A stretch of DNA of 64,000 nucleotides. Source: Chryseobacterium indologenes. Lineage in GTDB: Bacteria; Bacteroidota; Bacteroidia; Flavobacteriales; Weeksellaceae. The stretch spans positions 868,001-932,000 of the forward strand of contig CP065590.1 of the NCBI GenBank assembly GCA_016025055.1. Direction: 5' to 3'. A program made the translations under genes and the position numbers. The notes beneath the pieces were generated by a model, which had not been told where the DNA came from, made no database searches, and was given only the letters and a program-made list of their open reading frames with translations. Positions 1 through 9,426 of this stretch are shown in pieces; the stretch's first letter is position 1, and each line of letters starts with the position of its first letter.

Positions 1-2050
1 CAGGGTGATTATAAAACTGCACAAACTACCAATAACGGCCGTGTTTTTGAATATGTAGGTCCTAATGCAGGGGATTACAGAGCCGTAAGAAAACTGCCTT
101 CACCACAAAAATCCCAGGTATTCTCCCTTAACTCAGAATACTTATTGAATGAAGGAAAGATTGGTGCCGATATTTCATTGAGTAATTACGATGTCAATTT
201 ATTTTCTTCGAAAGATTCGGATCAGAATATCGGATATGCATACCGTATTTTCGGTAATAAAAGTTTTACAAAAAACAACTGGAAAGGAACTCCGAGCTTT
301 GAATATCAGTACATCGACAGGCAGTTCCACATCTTAGACCGTATCAATGATGTTGAATTCTCCAGAGATTTTAACCTCGCACAGGAATTCAACAAGAAAA
401 CCCAGAACAGATTTATTTTCAGCTTTTTAAATAAGTGGAATAATAAGTCCACCTTAAATTACCGCATCAATTATCTGAACGAACAGGATTCATATAAAGG
501 GATCAAAAACGATCTTGATTTTGGCTGGATCAGCGGAAAATTTTTCACAAAAGGTACTCTTTCTTACCTGAGTACCAACGCTACGCTTCAGGACACTAAA
601 TTTATCAGAGGAGGAGTTTCAACAGAATACACCGGTAAAAAAGGAAGCTGGACAATCGGAGGAAGCATGGAACATAATGAGAAAAAATATAATGATTCTC
701 AGCTCATGGATGTCACCAGTTTCAGCTGGAAAGAACTCTTCGTGCAAAAGAAAATTGGCGACAGCACCCGCACCAAATTACTTGCCAAGGTCTATATGAG
801 AGATAACGACTCAGTACGCGACAACAGGCTTCAAAACATGAATAATATTTTGGGGGTTATGGCTGAAAGTCAGATTATCAAAAACGAAAGAACCTCTTTA
901 AATGTTCTGATTCACTATAGGAAATTCTTTTATCAGAATGTAGATCCTAATGTCACCACCAGAAATAATGACTTTGTGGTTGGAAATATTCTGTATAATC
1001 AGCAGCTTTTCAGAAACGGAATGCGTCTTCAGGCTTTTTTATGAACTTGGAAACGGGCAGGAAGCTCAAAGGGAATTCCAGTATATCAAAGTAACAGATG
1101 GCCAGGGCATTTATAAATGGACAGATTACAACGGAGACGGCATTCAGCAGCTCGATGAGTTTGAGATTGCGGAATATTCTGATCTTGCAAAATATATCAG
1201 GGTTTACACCAATTCGGTCAGATATATTCCTTCCAATAAAAATAAATTACAGCTGGCATTATTTGTTAATCCGGCCATTGTTTTTAATTCAGAAAATAAA
1301 TTCTTAAAGCGCTGGAACTTCAATGTTTCTTTAAATTCTCAAAATTCATTCTATAAAAAAGATAAAGTTTTAGTTTTAAATCCATTTGAAAAAAACAGTG
1401 ATCAGATTCTTAAAAATCAGAACATCTTAGCCTCAGTACAGTTTAATCCCACTGATAAATCGGGATGGAACGGGAACTACAGATTCATCACCAATGACAA
1501 CCTTATCAATGCCAATTTCAGTAACGAAGAGCGTCAACAGACTTCTCAATTTGTGAATATAGGATATTGGTTCAACAAAGAATTCAGGGTGGATTGGGAA
1601 AACTCCGTTCATGATATTAAAAACTCTTCCCAACAATTTACAACGCGAGATTATCGCCTCAATAATTTTGAAACCAAACCAAAAGCCACGTATAAATTCA
1701 CAGATGCCATACAAGCTGAACTTTCCTCTGCTTACCGTCAGAAAAAAAGATTGGATGGAGAAGAATTACTGAAAGCATTCGATGTGACCGGAACGATTCA
1801 ATGGGAAAGGAAAAAAACGTCTATCCGCGGAAACTTCTCGTTCATCAACAACAATTTCAACGGAAACAACTTCAGTATCGTAGGAAACCAGATGCTAGAT
1901 GGTCTGAAGCCTGGAAAAAATCAGGTCTGGAGCGTATTTATTCAGCAGGCTATCAACTCTTTCATTCAGTTAAATTTAAATTATGAAGGAAGAAATTCGG
2001 GTGACAGGACGATTCATATTGGAAGTATGCAGGTGAAAGCAAGCTTTTGA
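1..2050 (+). pseudogene. Large outer-membrane beta-barrel-like protein, 3' part, frameshifted
   Basis: The reading frame is open from the left edge (codon 1 at base 1) to a TGA at 1042-1044, and the protein continues in another frame to the TGA at 2050. Removing one T from the T6 run at 1035-1040 joins the frames (..MRLQAF|YELGNGQ..), giving about 682 C-terminal residues. The sequence is rich in alternating aromatic/polar strands typical of outer-membrane barrels and contains an EF-hand-like DYNGDGIQQLDEFE segment near 1128-1170. No catalytic motif is seen. It belongs to a class of very large flavobacterial envelope proteins of unknown function; the N-terminus lies outside the window. The frameshift may be an assembly error. 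Confidence 0.7.
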
Positions 2051-2198
2051 TAGTTGAAAATAGTAAATGCATGCACTCTGACTCGCAAATAAGTTTTTTC
2101 AAATTCACGATCTATTAGTATTCGGAACTTTTCAGGCATACAAAACTCTCCCATCACACTCATAGATATTATCATATTTTAGAATGTTTAGAATTTTG

Positions 2199-2206
2199 TA
2201 AATTTG
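2199..2206 (+). promoter_or_regulatory. -7 element of dusB promoter
   Basis: TAAATTTG matches the Bacteroidota -7 consensus TAnnTTTG and ends only 4 nt before the dusB ATG at 2211. Transcription would start at or just before the start codon, giving a leaderless or nearly leaderless mRNA. No clear -33 TTG is seen at the expected distance. Confidence 0.55.
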
Positions 2207-2210
2207 CACC

Positions 2211-3206
2211 ATGATAAAAATAGGCAACATAGAACTGCCGGAATTTCCACTTTTGCTGGCTCCGATGGAAGACGTAAGTGATCCTCCGTTCAGACGTTTG
2301 TGTAAAATGCACGGTGCAGACTTGATGTATTCGGAATTTATTTCGTCCGAAGGACTGATTCGTGATGCTATCAAAAGCCGTAAAAAGCTGGACATCTTCG
2401 ATTATGAAAGACCCGTTGGTATACAAATCTTTGGGGGAGATGAAGAAGCAATGGCCATGTCGGCAAGAATTGTTGAAACCGTCAACCCGGATTTGGTAGA
2501 TATTAACTTCGGGTGCCCTGTAAAAAAAGTTGTTTGTAAAGGGGCGGGAGCAGGTGTTCTGAAAGATATTGATCTAATGGTGCGTCTTACGAAGGCAGTG
2601 GTAAGTTCTACTCATTTGCCGGTAACTGTTAAAACCCGTTTAGGCTGGGACAGTACCTCCATTAATATTGATGAAGTAGCAGAGCGTTTGCAGGAAACGG
2701 GGATCAAAGCCCTTACGATTCATGCCAGAACCCGTGCACAAATGTACAAAGGGGAAGCTGATTGGGAACATATTTCAAGAATCAAACAAAATCCGAATAT
2801 TGAAATTCCAATCTTCGGAAACGGTGATATAGATTCTGCTGAAAAAGCATTAGAGTATAAACAAAAATATGCATGTGACGGGATTATGATCGGACGTGCG
2901 GCTATCGGTTATCCATGGATATTTAATGAAATCAAACATTTCTTTGCAACAGGTGAACATTTGCCTGCTCCTACGATTTCTGACCGTCTGTTAGCAGTAC
3001 GTCAGCATGCAGAATGGAGCGCGGAATGGAAAGGAGAAAGATTGGGACTGGTTGAAATGAGACAGCACTACAGCAACTATTTCAGAGGTATTCCCCATTT
3101 CAAAGAATTCAGAAAAAAGTTTCTTGAAGTCTTTACCATGGAAGAAATGGACAGCCTCATTAAAGAGACTCAGCAATTCTACGAAGAATATCAGGCTCAG
3201 GTATAA
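2211..3206 (+). CDS. dusB: tRNA-dihydrouridine synthase DusB
   Basis: A 331-residue FMN-dependent TIM-barrel enzyme that reduces uridine to dihydrouridine in tRNA D-loops using NAD(P)H. The flavin-binding N-terminal motif APMEDVSDPPFR is at residues 17-28, the catalytic cysteine is C102 in NFGCPVKK, and TIHARTRAQMYKG, GNGDI and GIMIGRAAIGYPW follow in the order expected for the Dus family, with a helical C-terminal tRNA-binding part. Length is normal. It is a single gene with its own -7 box and a downstream bidirectional terminator shared with deoC. Confidence 0.96.
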   Translation: MIKIGNIELPEFPLLLAPMEDVSDPPFRRLCKMHGADLMYSEFISSEGLIRDAIKSRKKLDIFDYERPVGIQIFGGDEEAMAMSARIVETVNPDLVDINFGCPVKKVVCKGAGAGVLKDIDLMVRLTKAVVSSTHLPVTVKTRLGWDSTSINIDEVAERLQETGIKALTIHARTRAQMYKGEADWEHISRIKQNPNIEIPIFGNGDIDSAEKALEYKQKYACDGIMIGRAAIGYPWIFNEIKHFFATGEHLPAPTISDRLLAVRQHAEWSAEWKGERLGLVEMRQHYSNYFRGIPHFKEFRKKFLEVFTMEEMDSLIKETQQFYEEYQAQV

Positions 3207-3210
3207 AACA

Positions 3211-3244
3211 AAAAAACCATCAATTAAATTGATGGTTTTTTTTA
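3211..3244. terminator. Bidirectional terminator between dusB and deoC
   Basis: Perfect 15-bp inverted repeat (3211-3225 and 3227-3241, core ACCATCAATT) with A-runs on the left and T-runs on the right, so it can terminate both convergent genes. Confidence 0.85.
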
Positions 3245-3256
3245 TTAAATTTTATT

Positions 3257-4000
3257 TTAGTATCCTCCTGATGAAGATTCATTTTGAATTAAAGCTAGTG
3301 CTGACGAGGTTCCTATTCTTTTGACACCCATGTTGATCATTTTCTCAGCATCTTCAGGCGTTCTTACTCCACCTGCTGCTTTTACAGGAAGTTTACCTGC
3401 ATTATCCAACATGATTTTTATTCCTTCGAATGTGGCACCGTTCGGTTTTCCGCCGGTCGTTTCATAGAATCCTGTAGAGGATTTAACGAAAATATTGGCT
3501 AAATCATTTTCAGAAAAATTTTCTTCTGCCCAGTTAGAAATACTTTTGGTGAGATCAGCGATTTGCTCATCAGTCAATGCGGCAATCTCGATAATCCATT
3601 TAACAATTTTATGATGCTCAAGCGACAAACTTGTGCATTTTATAAATTCGTTTTTTACCAATTCCTTGTCTCCCTGAAGATAAGCATTATAATTAATGAC
3701 AAAATCAAGTTCATCTGCACCGTCTCCAATTGCTTTTGATGCCTCTGCAAGCTTCTCATCAACTGAATACGTTCCTTCATGAAAACCGATCACAGTTCCC
3801 ACTGCAACATTTGAATTTCTTTCCTGAATATATTTTTTGATTTCAGATACATAATCCGGACGAATCATCACGGCAAAAATACCATTATCAATGGCTTCCT
3901 GAGCCAGTTCTTTATCTTTTTGAAGAGTTGCTTCATGTGAAATCCCCGATTGTTCAGGAGTTTTCAGGTAAGTTGAATCCAAATATTGGGCTATGTTCAT
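3257..4000 (-). CDS. deoC: Deoxyribose-phosphate aldolase
   Basis: A 247-residue class I aldolase that cleaves 2-deoxyribose-5-phosphate to glyceraldehyde-3-phosphate and acetaldehyde in deoxynucleoside catabolism. The Schiff-base lysine is K173 in FVKSSTGF, the second lysine K208 is in KAAGGVRT, and D99 sits in ELDFVIN, matching the DeoC active site. It starts 4 nt after the stop of the Lrp-type regulator gene, so the two are probably co-transcribed and the regulator may respond to the same nutrient state. Ends at the shared terminator with dusB. Confidence 0.95.
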   Translation of the reverse strand: MNIAQYLDSTYLKTPEQSGISHEATLQKDKELAQEAIDNGIFAVMIRPDYVSEIKKYIQERNSNVAVGTVIGFHEGTYSVDEKLAEASKAIGDGADELDFVINYNAYLQGDKELVKNEFIKCTSLSLEHHKIVKWIIEIAALTDEQIADLTKSISNWAEENFSENDLANIFVKSSTGFYETTGGKPNGATFEGIKIMLDNAGKLPVKAAGGVRTPEDAEKMINMGVKRIGTSSALALIQNESSSGGY

Positions 4001-4004
4001 ATCG

Positions 4005-4475
4005 TTATACTTTCAATTGTCTGTAAATACCTTGTTCCAAAGATATAAAAGTTTCTGTTCTTGTTACTCCTTTCAACTTTTGCAGTTTGCTAAGGATTTG
4101 CATCAAATGATCATTATCTTTACAAAGAACCTTAAGGAATATTGTATAATTTCCGGTTGTATAGTGGGCTTCCACTACTTCGTTGATATCATGCAAAGAT
4201 TTTACCACTTCAGGATAATGACTTGGCTGATCCAAAAACACGCCGATGTAGGAAATTACCTTATATCCGATTTTTTTAGGATTAAGGAATGAAATTGAGT
4301 TTTCAATAACTCCCGCGTGTTCCAGTTTTTTAATTCTTTGATGTACTGCTGTAGTGGAAATCCCTACATTTTTTGAGATGTGTGCTAATGATGTTTTAGC
4401 ATTATCCATCAACATGTAGATAATTTCTTTGTCGATTGAATCTAAATGATAGCTTGTGTTGCTCGAATTTTTCAT
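4005..4475 (-). CDS. Lrp/AsnC family transcriptional regulator
   Basis: A 156-residue DNA-binding regulator. An N-terminal winged helix-turn-helix (about residues 10-70, SLAHISKNVGISTTAVHQRIKKLE) is followed by the RAM/AsnC ligand-binding fold (VISYIGVFL, VVEAHYTTGNYTIFLKV). Family members bind amino acids and act as octamers or dodecamers; the ligand here cannot be read from sequence. It lies 27 nt downstream of a nuclease-fold gene and 4 nt upstream of deoC, all on the minus strand, so one transcript may cover the three. Confidence 0.92.
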   Translation of the reverse strand: MKNSSNTSYHLDSIDKEIIYMLMDNAKTSLAHISKNVGISTTAVHQRIKKLEHAGVIENSISFLNPKKIGYKVISYIGVFLDQPSHYPEVVKSLHDINEVVEAHYTTGNYTIFLKVLCKDNDHLMQILSKLQKLKGVTRTETFISLEQGIYRQLKV

Positions 4476-4502
4476 TTCTACTTTTTTATTATTTATGTTT
4501 TT

Positions 4503-5444
4503 TTACTGTAAACTTTTAAATGTTACAAAAACCGGAAAATGATCACTATATCCTCCTAAATACCGGGTACCAGCGTATGTTCGGAAGGGTCTTCCTTCAA
4601 AATTTCTGGTCCTGCTGCTGATTTTTTCAGAATTAAAAATATGTGCACCCTGAAAAGCCAGTGTATTATTATCAAGAAGGGATCTCGACATAATAATCTG
4701 ATCATACAGCAATCCAGATTTATAATGAAAAGTAGAATAATTTCTTGCAGAAAACAACTCCTGAAAAGGGTTCATCAAAACCTTCTCATGATCGTTGTCA
4801 TAGAGAATTTGTACTAAATTTTCATCATCCGGGTTTTCGTTAAAATCACCACACAATATGACATGTTCTTTATCAGCGTTTACTAGTTTCATAATCCGCT
4901 CACGGATTTCGGCCAGGATAAAGGATCTTTTAGGTTTATTAATATCTTTCTCTCGCTTAGAGGGAAGATGCGCGATAAAGACATTAATAATTTCCCCTTT
5001 ATACTTAACTTTTGAAAAAAGCACGTCTCTGGTTGTGTCGTAATTTCCTGTGTTTTTATTTATAATTTCAAAAAAGAAAGTAATGGTTTCAGAATCTATA
5101 ACCTCTACTTTATTTTTATCATATAACATTGCTACATCTACCTTTCTTTCATCCATTGAATTGTAATGTACAATTCCATATTCAGCGTTGAAAGGTTCCA
5201 TTTGAATAAGATCTTCCAAAACTTTCCTTCCGGAAACCTCGGATAATCCTATCATAAATGGCAGTATCCCATTTTCCTCCTTCATCAATTGAAATACGTG
5301 TGAGATTTTAAAAAGCTTGTTTTTATATCTCTTTTCATCCCAGTTCCGTAAGCCTGACTTTGTAGGATCTAATTTGTGTACAGGTTTAGGATCTGGTAAG
5401 AATAAATTTTCAACATTATAAAAAGAGAACAATTCCATCGACAT
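4503..5444 (-). CDS. Endonuclease/exonuclease/phosphatase family protein
   Basis: A 313-residue Mg-dependent phosphoesterase of the EEP superfamily. Signature residues are in order: FYNVENLF near the N-terminus (metal/phosphate Asn and Glu), GLSEV, HLPSKR, CGDFNENPDD and the terminal SDHFPV. The family includes DNases and lipid or nucleotide phosphatases, so the substrate is not predictable. There is no signal peptide, so it is probably cytoplasmic. An in-frame ATG two codons later (MELFSF) is an alternative start. Confidence 0.88.
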   Translation of the reverse strand: MSMELFSFYNVENLFLPDPKPVHKLDPTKSGLRNWDEKRYKNKLFKISHVFQLMKEENGILPFMIGLSEVSGRKVLEDLIQMEPFNAEYGIVHYNSMDERKVDVAMLYDKNKVEVIDSETITFFFEIINKNTGNYDTTRDVLFSKVKYKGEIINVFIAHLPSKREKDINKPKRSFILAEIRERIMKLVNADKEHVILCGDFNENPDDENLVQILYDNDHEKVLMNPFQELFSARNYSTFHYKSGLLYDQIIMSRSLLDNNTLAFQGAHIFNSEKISSRTRNFEGRPFRTYAGTRYLGGYSDHFPVFVTFKSLQ

Positions 5445-5809
5445 TAATTTCTATACTTTATTATTTTGTTCTTTCTGTTAAATGTAAATTTATTTTTTTT
5501 CAAATTTTACTGATTTTTTAATCATTTCCTTGAATATTCTTCTAATTAAGAAACATTTCAAATATAACAAAAAAATCAACAAAACAAGATATATCAAATT
5601 AAATTTTCAATTATTGGTGATATTTACGTCACAAATCGAAATTTGAGCAACACTAAAAATCAAAATAATGAAAATAAAATTTCAACCAAAAACTATTTTT
5701 GCTAATATTTTACCTTTAATTTATTGATATAACAAATATTATTCCATTTAACATTTTGATAAATGGAATAGTTAAAAAGATTATGTTTGAAGGAATATTA
5801 GACGTATTT
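5445..5809. other. AT-rich intergenic region between the EEP gene and trmD
   Basis: 365 bp of very AT-rich DNA without a plausible gene. It must hold the promoter of the minus-strand EEP gene, but I see no convincing TTG/TAnnTTTG pair. The only clear structure is the inverted repeat at 5740-5770. Confidence 0.6.
5740..5770 (-). terminator. Probable terminator after trmD
   Basis: An 11-bp perfect inverted repeat (TATTCCATTTA / TAAATGGAATA, 9-nt loop) lies 40 bp beyond the trmD stop in the direction of transcription and is followed on the minus strand by an AT-rich tract. The U-tract is imperfect. Confidence 0.5.
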
Positions 5810-6481
5810 TTAAAGCAAATCGGGACGTTTTTCCTGGGTTATTCTTACCGCTTCATCATGGCGCCACTCTTCAATTTTACTAAAATTACCACTTAACAGA
5901 ACTTTAGGGACATCCAACCCTTTATAACTTTCGGGTCTCGTGTAGATCGGCGGTGATAAAAGATCATCCTGAAAGCTATCAGTCAAGGCGCTCTGCTCAT
6001 CATTTAAGACACCGGGAAGCAGCCTGATTACTGAATCCGCAAGAACACACGCCGCCAGCTCGCCTCCTGTAAGAACATAGTCTCCTATGGAAATTTCTTT
6101 TGTGATGTGAAGATCTCTCACTCTCTGATCAATTCCCTTATAGTGTCCACAAAGAAAAATAAGATTTTTCTTTATTGAAAGGCTGTTGGCAATTTTTTGA
6201 TTCAAGGTCAGTCCGTCCGGTGTCAGATAGATCACCTCATCATAGTCACGCTGAGCTTTAAGTTCAGATATGCATTTATCCAATGGCTCTACCATCATGA
6301 CCATTCCTGCGCCTCCGCCATAGGGTTCATCATCTATTTGCCTGTGTTTATTGGTTGCCCAATCTCTCAGATGATGAAAATGTACTTCTGCCAATCCTTT
6401 ATCCATTGCTCTTTTCAGAATAGAGGTTTTAAATGGACTTTCCATCAATTCAGGAAGTACGCTTATGATATCAATTCTCAT
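5810..6481 (-). CDS. trmD: tRNA (guanine37-N1)-methyltransferase TrmD
   Basis: A 223-residue SPOUT methyltransferase that uses S-adenosylmethionine to methylate G37 next to the anticodon, preventing +1 frameshifting. Diagnostic motifs: [11 protein letters not shown] at the start, [25 protein letters not shown], and the trefoil-knot loop [13 protein letters not shown]. Length is normal. Its ATG overlaps the ndh stop codon (ATGA, 4 nt), so it is translationally coupled to the upstream NADH dehydrogenase. In many bacteria trmD is with rpsP-rimM-rplS; that linkage is absent here. Confidence 0.97.
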   Translation of the reverse strand: MRIDIISVLPELMESPFKTSILKRAMDKGLAEVHFHHLRDWATNKHRQIDDEPYGGGAGMVMMVEPLDKCISELKAQRDYDEVIYLTPDGLTLNQKIANSLSIKKNLIFLCGHYKGIDQRVRDLHITKEISIGDYVLTGGELAACVLADSVIRLLPGVLNDEQSALTDSFQDDLLSPPIYTRPESYKGLDVPKVLLSGNFSKIEEWRHDEAVRITQEKRPDLL

Positions 6482-7739
6482 TGTAATGTTTCGTTTTTCT
6501 TAGTAGGTATAATAATTAATCTTAAAGAAGAATCTTTGTTGATGTAGCTCCACATCCAGTTAAAGAATATAGCAAGCTTATTTCGGACGCTCAAAATTAG
6601 CATTAAATGAAGAAACATCCAGAAATACCATGCTAAAAAGCCCTGGAATTTAATAAATGGTAAGTCTACAACAGCTCTGTGCTTTCCTATTGTTGCGAGC
6701 GAGCCTTTGTCATCATACTCATATTCTTTCCATTCATCCGGGATTTTCTTTAAAAGATTTTTACCTAAATTTTTTGCTTGATTAATGGCTACGTTAGCTA
6801 CCTGAGGATGGCCTTGCGGATATTTAGGGGTCTCCATGTATGCAATATCTCCAATTGCATAAATATTTTCGTAGCCTTTTATTTTGTTGTATCGATCTAC
6901 AATATATCTGTTTCTTACTAATTTTTCTTCCGGGAATCCTCCAACGACATTCCCTGTGACACCGGCTGCCCAGATTACATTATTGGACGGGATTTCTTTC
7001 CCGCTTTTCAAATGAACCTTATCACCGTCATAATCGGTAACAACCTCTCCACTAAGGAAAGTCACTCCAAGATCTTTAAGGTATTTTTCCGATTTGTCCT
7101 GAGCTTCCTTGCTCATTACAGCAAGGGGCTTCTCGGTGGAGCTTACCAAAATAATCTTCAGATGATCAAAATTCATATAAGGATAATCCCTGGGCAGAAT
7201 ATCTTTTTCATTTCTGCAAAAGCTCCTGCCAGCTCTACTCCTGTGGGACCGCTTCCTACAATGACAATATTCCAGTTTCCATCATCGCTTCTGCTCTTTT
7301 CAAGAATCAGTTTTTCAAAAGTCATTAACACATGATTTCTGATGCTGATGGCCTCCTGGGTATTTTTCATTCCGAAAGCTTTTCCTTCCAGTTCTTTATT
7401 GCCGAAAAAATTAGTTTTACAGCCTGTTGCAATGATTAATTTGTCATATGTAAATTCTGCTTCATCAGTAATTATTCTGTTATTGGCAGTGTCAATTTCT
7501 CTGACGTCTGTCATCCGGAACTGTGTATTTCTGGATTGCTGAAAAATTTTTCTGAAAGGGAAAGAAATATTGGAAGGTTCTATCCTTCCGGAGGCTACCT
7601 GATAAAAAAGCGGCTGAAACATATGATGATTCATCCGATCCAGAACAATTACTTTTTTGTTCTTGTTATTCAATGTTTTTGCAAGCTGCAGCCCCGCAAA
7701 TCCTCCTCCTATAATGATGATTTTTTCGCGTGTTTCCAT
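6478..7739 (-). pseudogene. ndh: Type II NADH dehydrogenase (NDH-2), frameshifted
   Basis: A single-subunit flavoprotein that moves electrons from NADH to quinone without pumping protons. The N-terminal half has the FAD motif IIIGGGFAG and the NAD motif IVGSGPTGVELAG; the C-terminal half has ENIYAIGDIAYME and a membrane-anchoring segment FLAWYFWMFLHLMLIL. The halves are in different frames: adding one A to the A5 run (plus-strand T5 at 7204-7208) joins them as AEMKKDILPRDYPYMNF and gives a 420-residue protein of normal length. The ATG at 7739 is preferred over an upstream TTG that overlaps the -7 element. Probably an assembly indel; if real, the gene is dead. Confidence 0.88.
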
Positions 7740-7745
7740 AATACA

Positions 7746-7795
7746 CAAATTTACTGATTTTATTTAGCATTTAGCAGTGAAAAAAGTTAGTTTTG
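7746..7795. promoter_or_regulatory. Divergent promoters of ndh and the GH25 gene
   Basis: On the minus strand TAAATTTG (7746-7753) lies just before the ndh ATG at 7739. On the plus strand TAGTTTTG (7788-7795) lies 9 nt before the GH25 ATG at 7805. Both match TAnnTTTG and both overlap in-frame TTG codons, which argues against those TTGs as starts. Short or absent leaders are implied. Confidence 0.55.
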
Positions 7796-7804
7796 CAAAA
7801 CTTT

Positions 7805-8668
7805 ATGACACAAAAAAAGTACACCAAAAAAACTGCCAAACAAATCCACAAACACAGACGAAATAATTATTTTTTCCGTCGCAGGGTAATATTGGCAATC
7901 CTGATTCTGGCTTTAATCGGAACCGGTTTTTACCTGAAACAATCTATCAGCTATTATTATGCTTTGTACTTTAATAAATTTACCCATAAAAAACTTCACA
8001 ACAGTGAAAAGGAGACCTTTAGGATTCAAAAAATACTCAGTGCCAATCTTGATAAAACATATGGTTTTGATGTTTCCCATTATCAGAACAGGGAAGACAT
8101 CAAATGGGATAGTTTAAGCATCGGCAATAAGACCATTCCGCTCGAGTTTGTGGTAATGCGTGCCACTATGGGAAATAAAAGCGCAGATAAACACTTTGAC
8201 GAATTCTGGGAAAAAGCAAAAAAGCACAACCTGATCCGTGGAGCCTATCATTTTTACAGAGCAGATGAAGATCCTATCATTCAGGCCAATAATTTTCTGG
8301 CCAATGTAAAACTGGAAAGCGGAGACCTTCCTCCGATTCTGGATATTGAAAAGATTCCAAAACGCAAAACCAATAAAAAGTTGGTGGAAGATCTGAAGGT
8401 CTGGTGTAAAATTGTAGAAGAAACCTATGGGGAGAAGCCTATTATTTATACTTATTATCACTACTACAAAGATTTCCTGAAAGGTGAATTCAAAGATTAT
8501 CCTTTGTGGCTAGCCAATTATAATGATGTTCCGACTCCGTCTCCCGATGATCAGTGGGACTTCTGGCAATTCACAGAGAACGGAATCGTTCACGGCATCA
8601 ATGCCAAAGTTGATCTTGATATCTATAACGGGAATTCCTGGTCTCTGAAAAGACTTACTTTAGATTAA
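7805..8668 (+). CDS. Membrane-anchored GH25 muramidase (lysozyme)
   Basis: A 287-residue glycoside hydrolase family 25 enzyme predicted to cleave the beta-1,4 bond between MurNAc and GlcNAc in peptidoglycan. A basic N-terminus is followed by one transmembrane helix (VILAILILALIGTGFYL), so the catalytic domain should face the periplasm. GH25 hallmarks: GFDVSHYQ at the start of the barrel, VVMRATMG, GAYHFYRA, the DIE catalytic motif in PPILDIEK, PIIYTYYHYY, LWLANY and WDFWQF. The ATG at 7805 is chosen because the upstream TTG is inside the -7 box. Could be a housekeeping remodelling enzyme. Confidence 0.92.
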   Translation: MTQKKYTKKTAKQIHKHRRNNYFFRRRVILAILILALIGTGFYLKQSISYYYALYFNKFTHKKLHNSEKETFRIQKILSANLDKTYGFDVSHYQNREDIKWDSLSIGNKTIPLEFVVMRATMGNKSADKHFDEFWEKAKKHNLIRGAYHFYRADEDPIIQANNFLANVKLESGDLPPILDIEKIPKRKTNKKLVEDLKVWCKIVEETYGEKPIIYTYYHYYKDFLKGEFKDYPLWLANYNDVPTPSPDDQWDFWQFTENGIVHGINAKVDLDIYNGNSWSLKRLTLD

Positions 8669-8702
8669 AAAAGGAAGTTTGCAAAGCTACCTTCCTTTTT
8701 TG
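8667..8702. terminator. Bidirectional terminator
   Basis: Stem AAAAAAGGAAG / CTTCCTTTTTT with a 13-nt loop between the convergent GH25 and deoxynucleotidase genes; the A-run and T-run suit termination in both directions. Confidence 0.75.
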
Positions 8703-8711
8703 TGCCTGTTT

Positions 8712-9224
8712 TTATAATATATTCATTATTTCCTCCCAGGAATCTACTCTTTTGTAAGTTTCGTTTTCAATCAGTTCATTGTGAGGCTGTGTAAAGATGA
8801 ATCTTTCTCCTTCAAAATGGTTTAAATTTTTAGGATAATCATCAATCATTACATCTCCGGAAACCACTCTTTTGCTTCCGCAAAGAACAATCTGTTCCCA
8901 GCTTATAAATGGGAAATGCTCTTCCAGCCAGTCGTATTTTTCACGTAAACTGTTAGGAAATTCCATGCCTGCAGATACGATATACAATTCATATTTATTG
9001 TTCAGGTATTCTATTGCTTCACGGCTTCCCTTCATTACCGGTAAGGTACGGAAAAAGCCAGGTTCGTTGACGTGTTTCTTGCCATTAGGAAAGGATTCAA
9101 TTTCAGGCTTTCCTGACAAGGTACTGATCTCTATTTCTGTTCCTGAGTCTCTTTTTTCAAATTGTATCAGCTGATGATAAACATCTGCCATTACCCCATC
9201 CATGTCGACAATTACTTTTTTCAT
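8712..9224 (-). CDS. 5'(3')-deoxyribonucleotidase-like HAD phosphatase
   Basis: A 170-residue HAD-superfamily protein of the NT5C (5' nucleotidase, deoxy type C) family, which dephosphorylates deoxynucleoside monophosphates. The nucleophile motif is VDMDGVMADVY near the N-terminus (DxDG), motif II is IVSAGME, and the acidic motif is DVMIDDYPKNL. Length fits bacterial members. A minus-strand TAAATTTG (plus 9273-9280) lies about 50 bp upstream. Role in nucleotide pool control is inferred from the family. Confidence 0.88.
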   Translation of the reverse strand: MKKVIVDMDGVMADVYHQLIQFEKRDSGTEIEISTLSGKPEIESFPNGKKHVNEPGFFRTLPVMKGSREAIEYLNNKYELYIVSAGMEFPNSLREKYDWLEEHFPFISWEQIVLCGSKRVVSGDVMIDDYPKNLNHFEGERFIFTQPHNELIENETYKRVDSWEEIMNIL

Positions 9225-9379
9225 TATTTTAAATCAGGTTTTATATTATTTGTGATTGACTGTTATATCTATCAAATTTACTGAATCCTTTTTTGAGAGG
9301 ACGGACACAGTTTATTAAAAAATTATCAATATTCATTTGTATATAGGAAGTTCCGGAAAATTTTATGATTACATTTTTG

Positions 9380-9387
9380 TATTTTTG
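9380..9387 (+). promoter_or_regulatory. Candidate -7 element of uup
   Basis: TATTTTTG matches TAnnTTTG 39 nt upstream of the uup ATG. No well-placed -33 TTG is evident. Confidence 0.4.
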
Positions 9388-9426
9388 CGGCTCAGTTTTA
9401 ATTTAAAATCAAACTATTAATTCCCA

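Noticed and set aside
7173..7748. Two separate overlapping genes for the ndh halves
   Set aside because: Each half lacks parts of one conserved protein, and a one-base change restores the full NDH-2.
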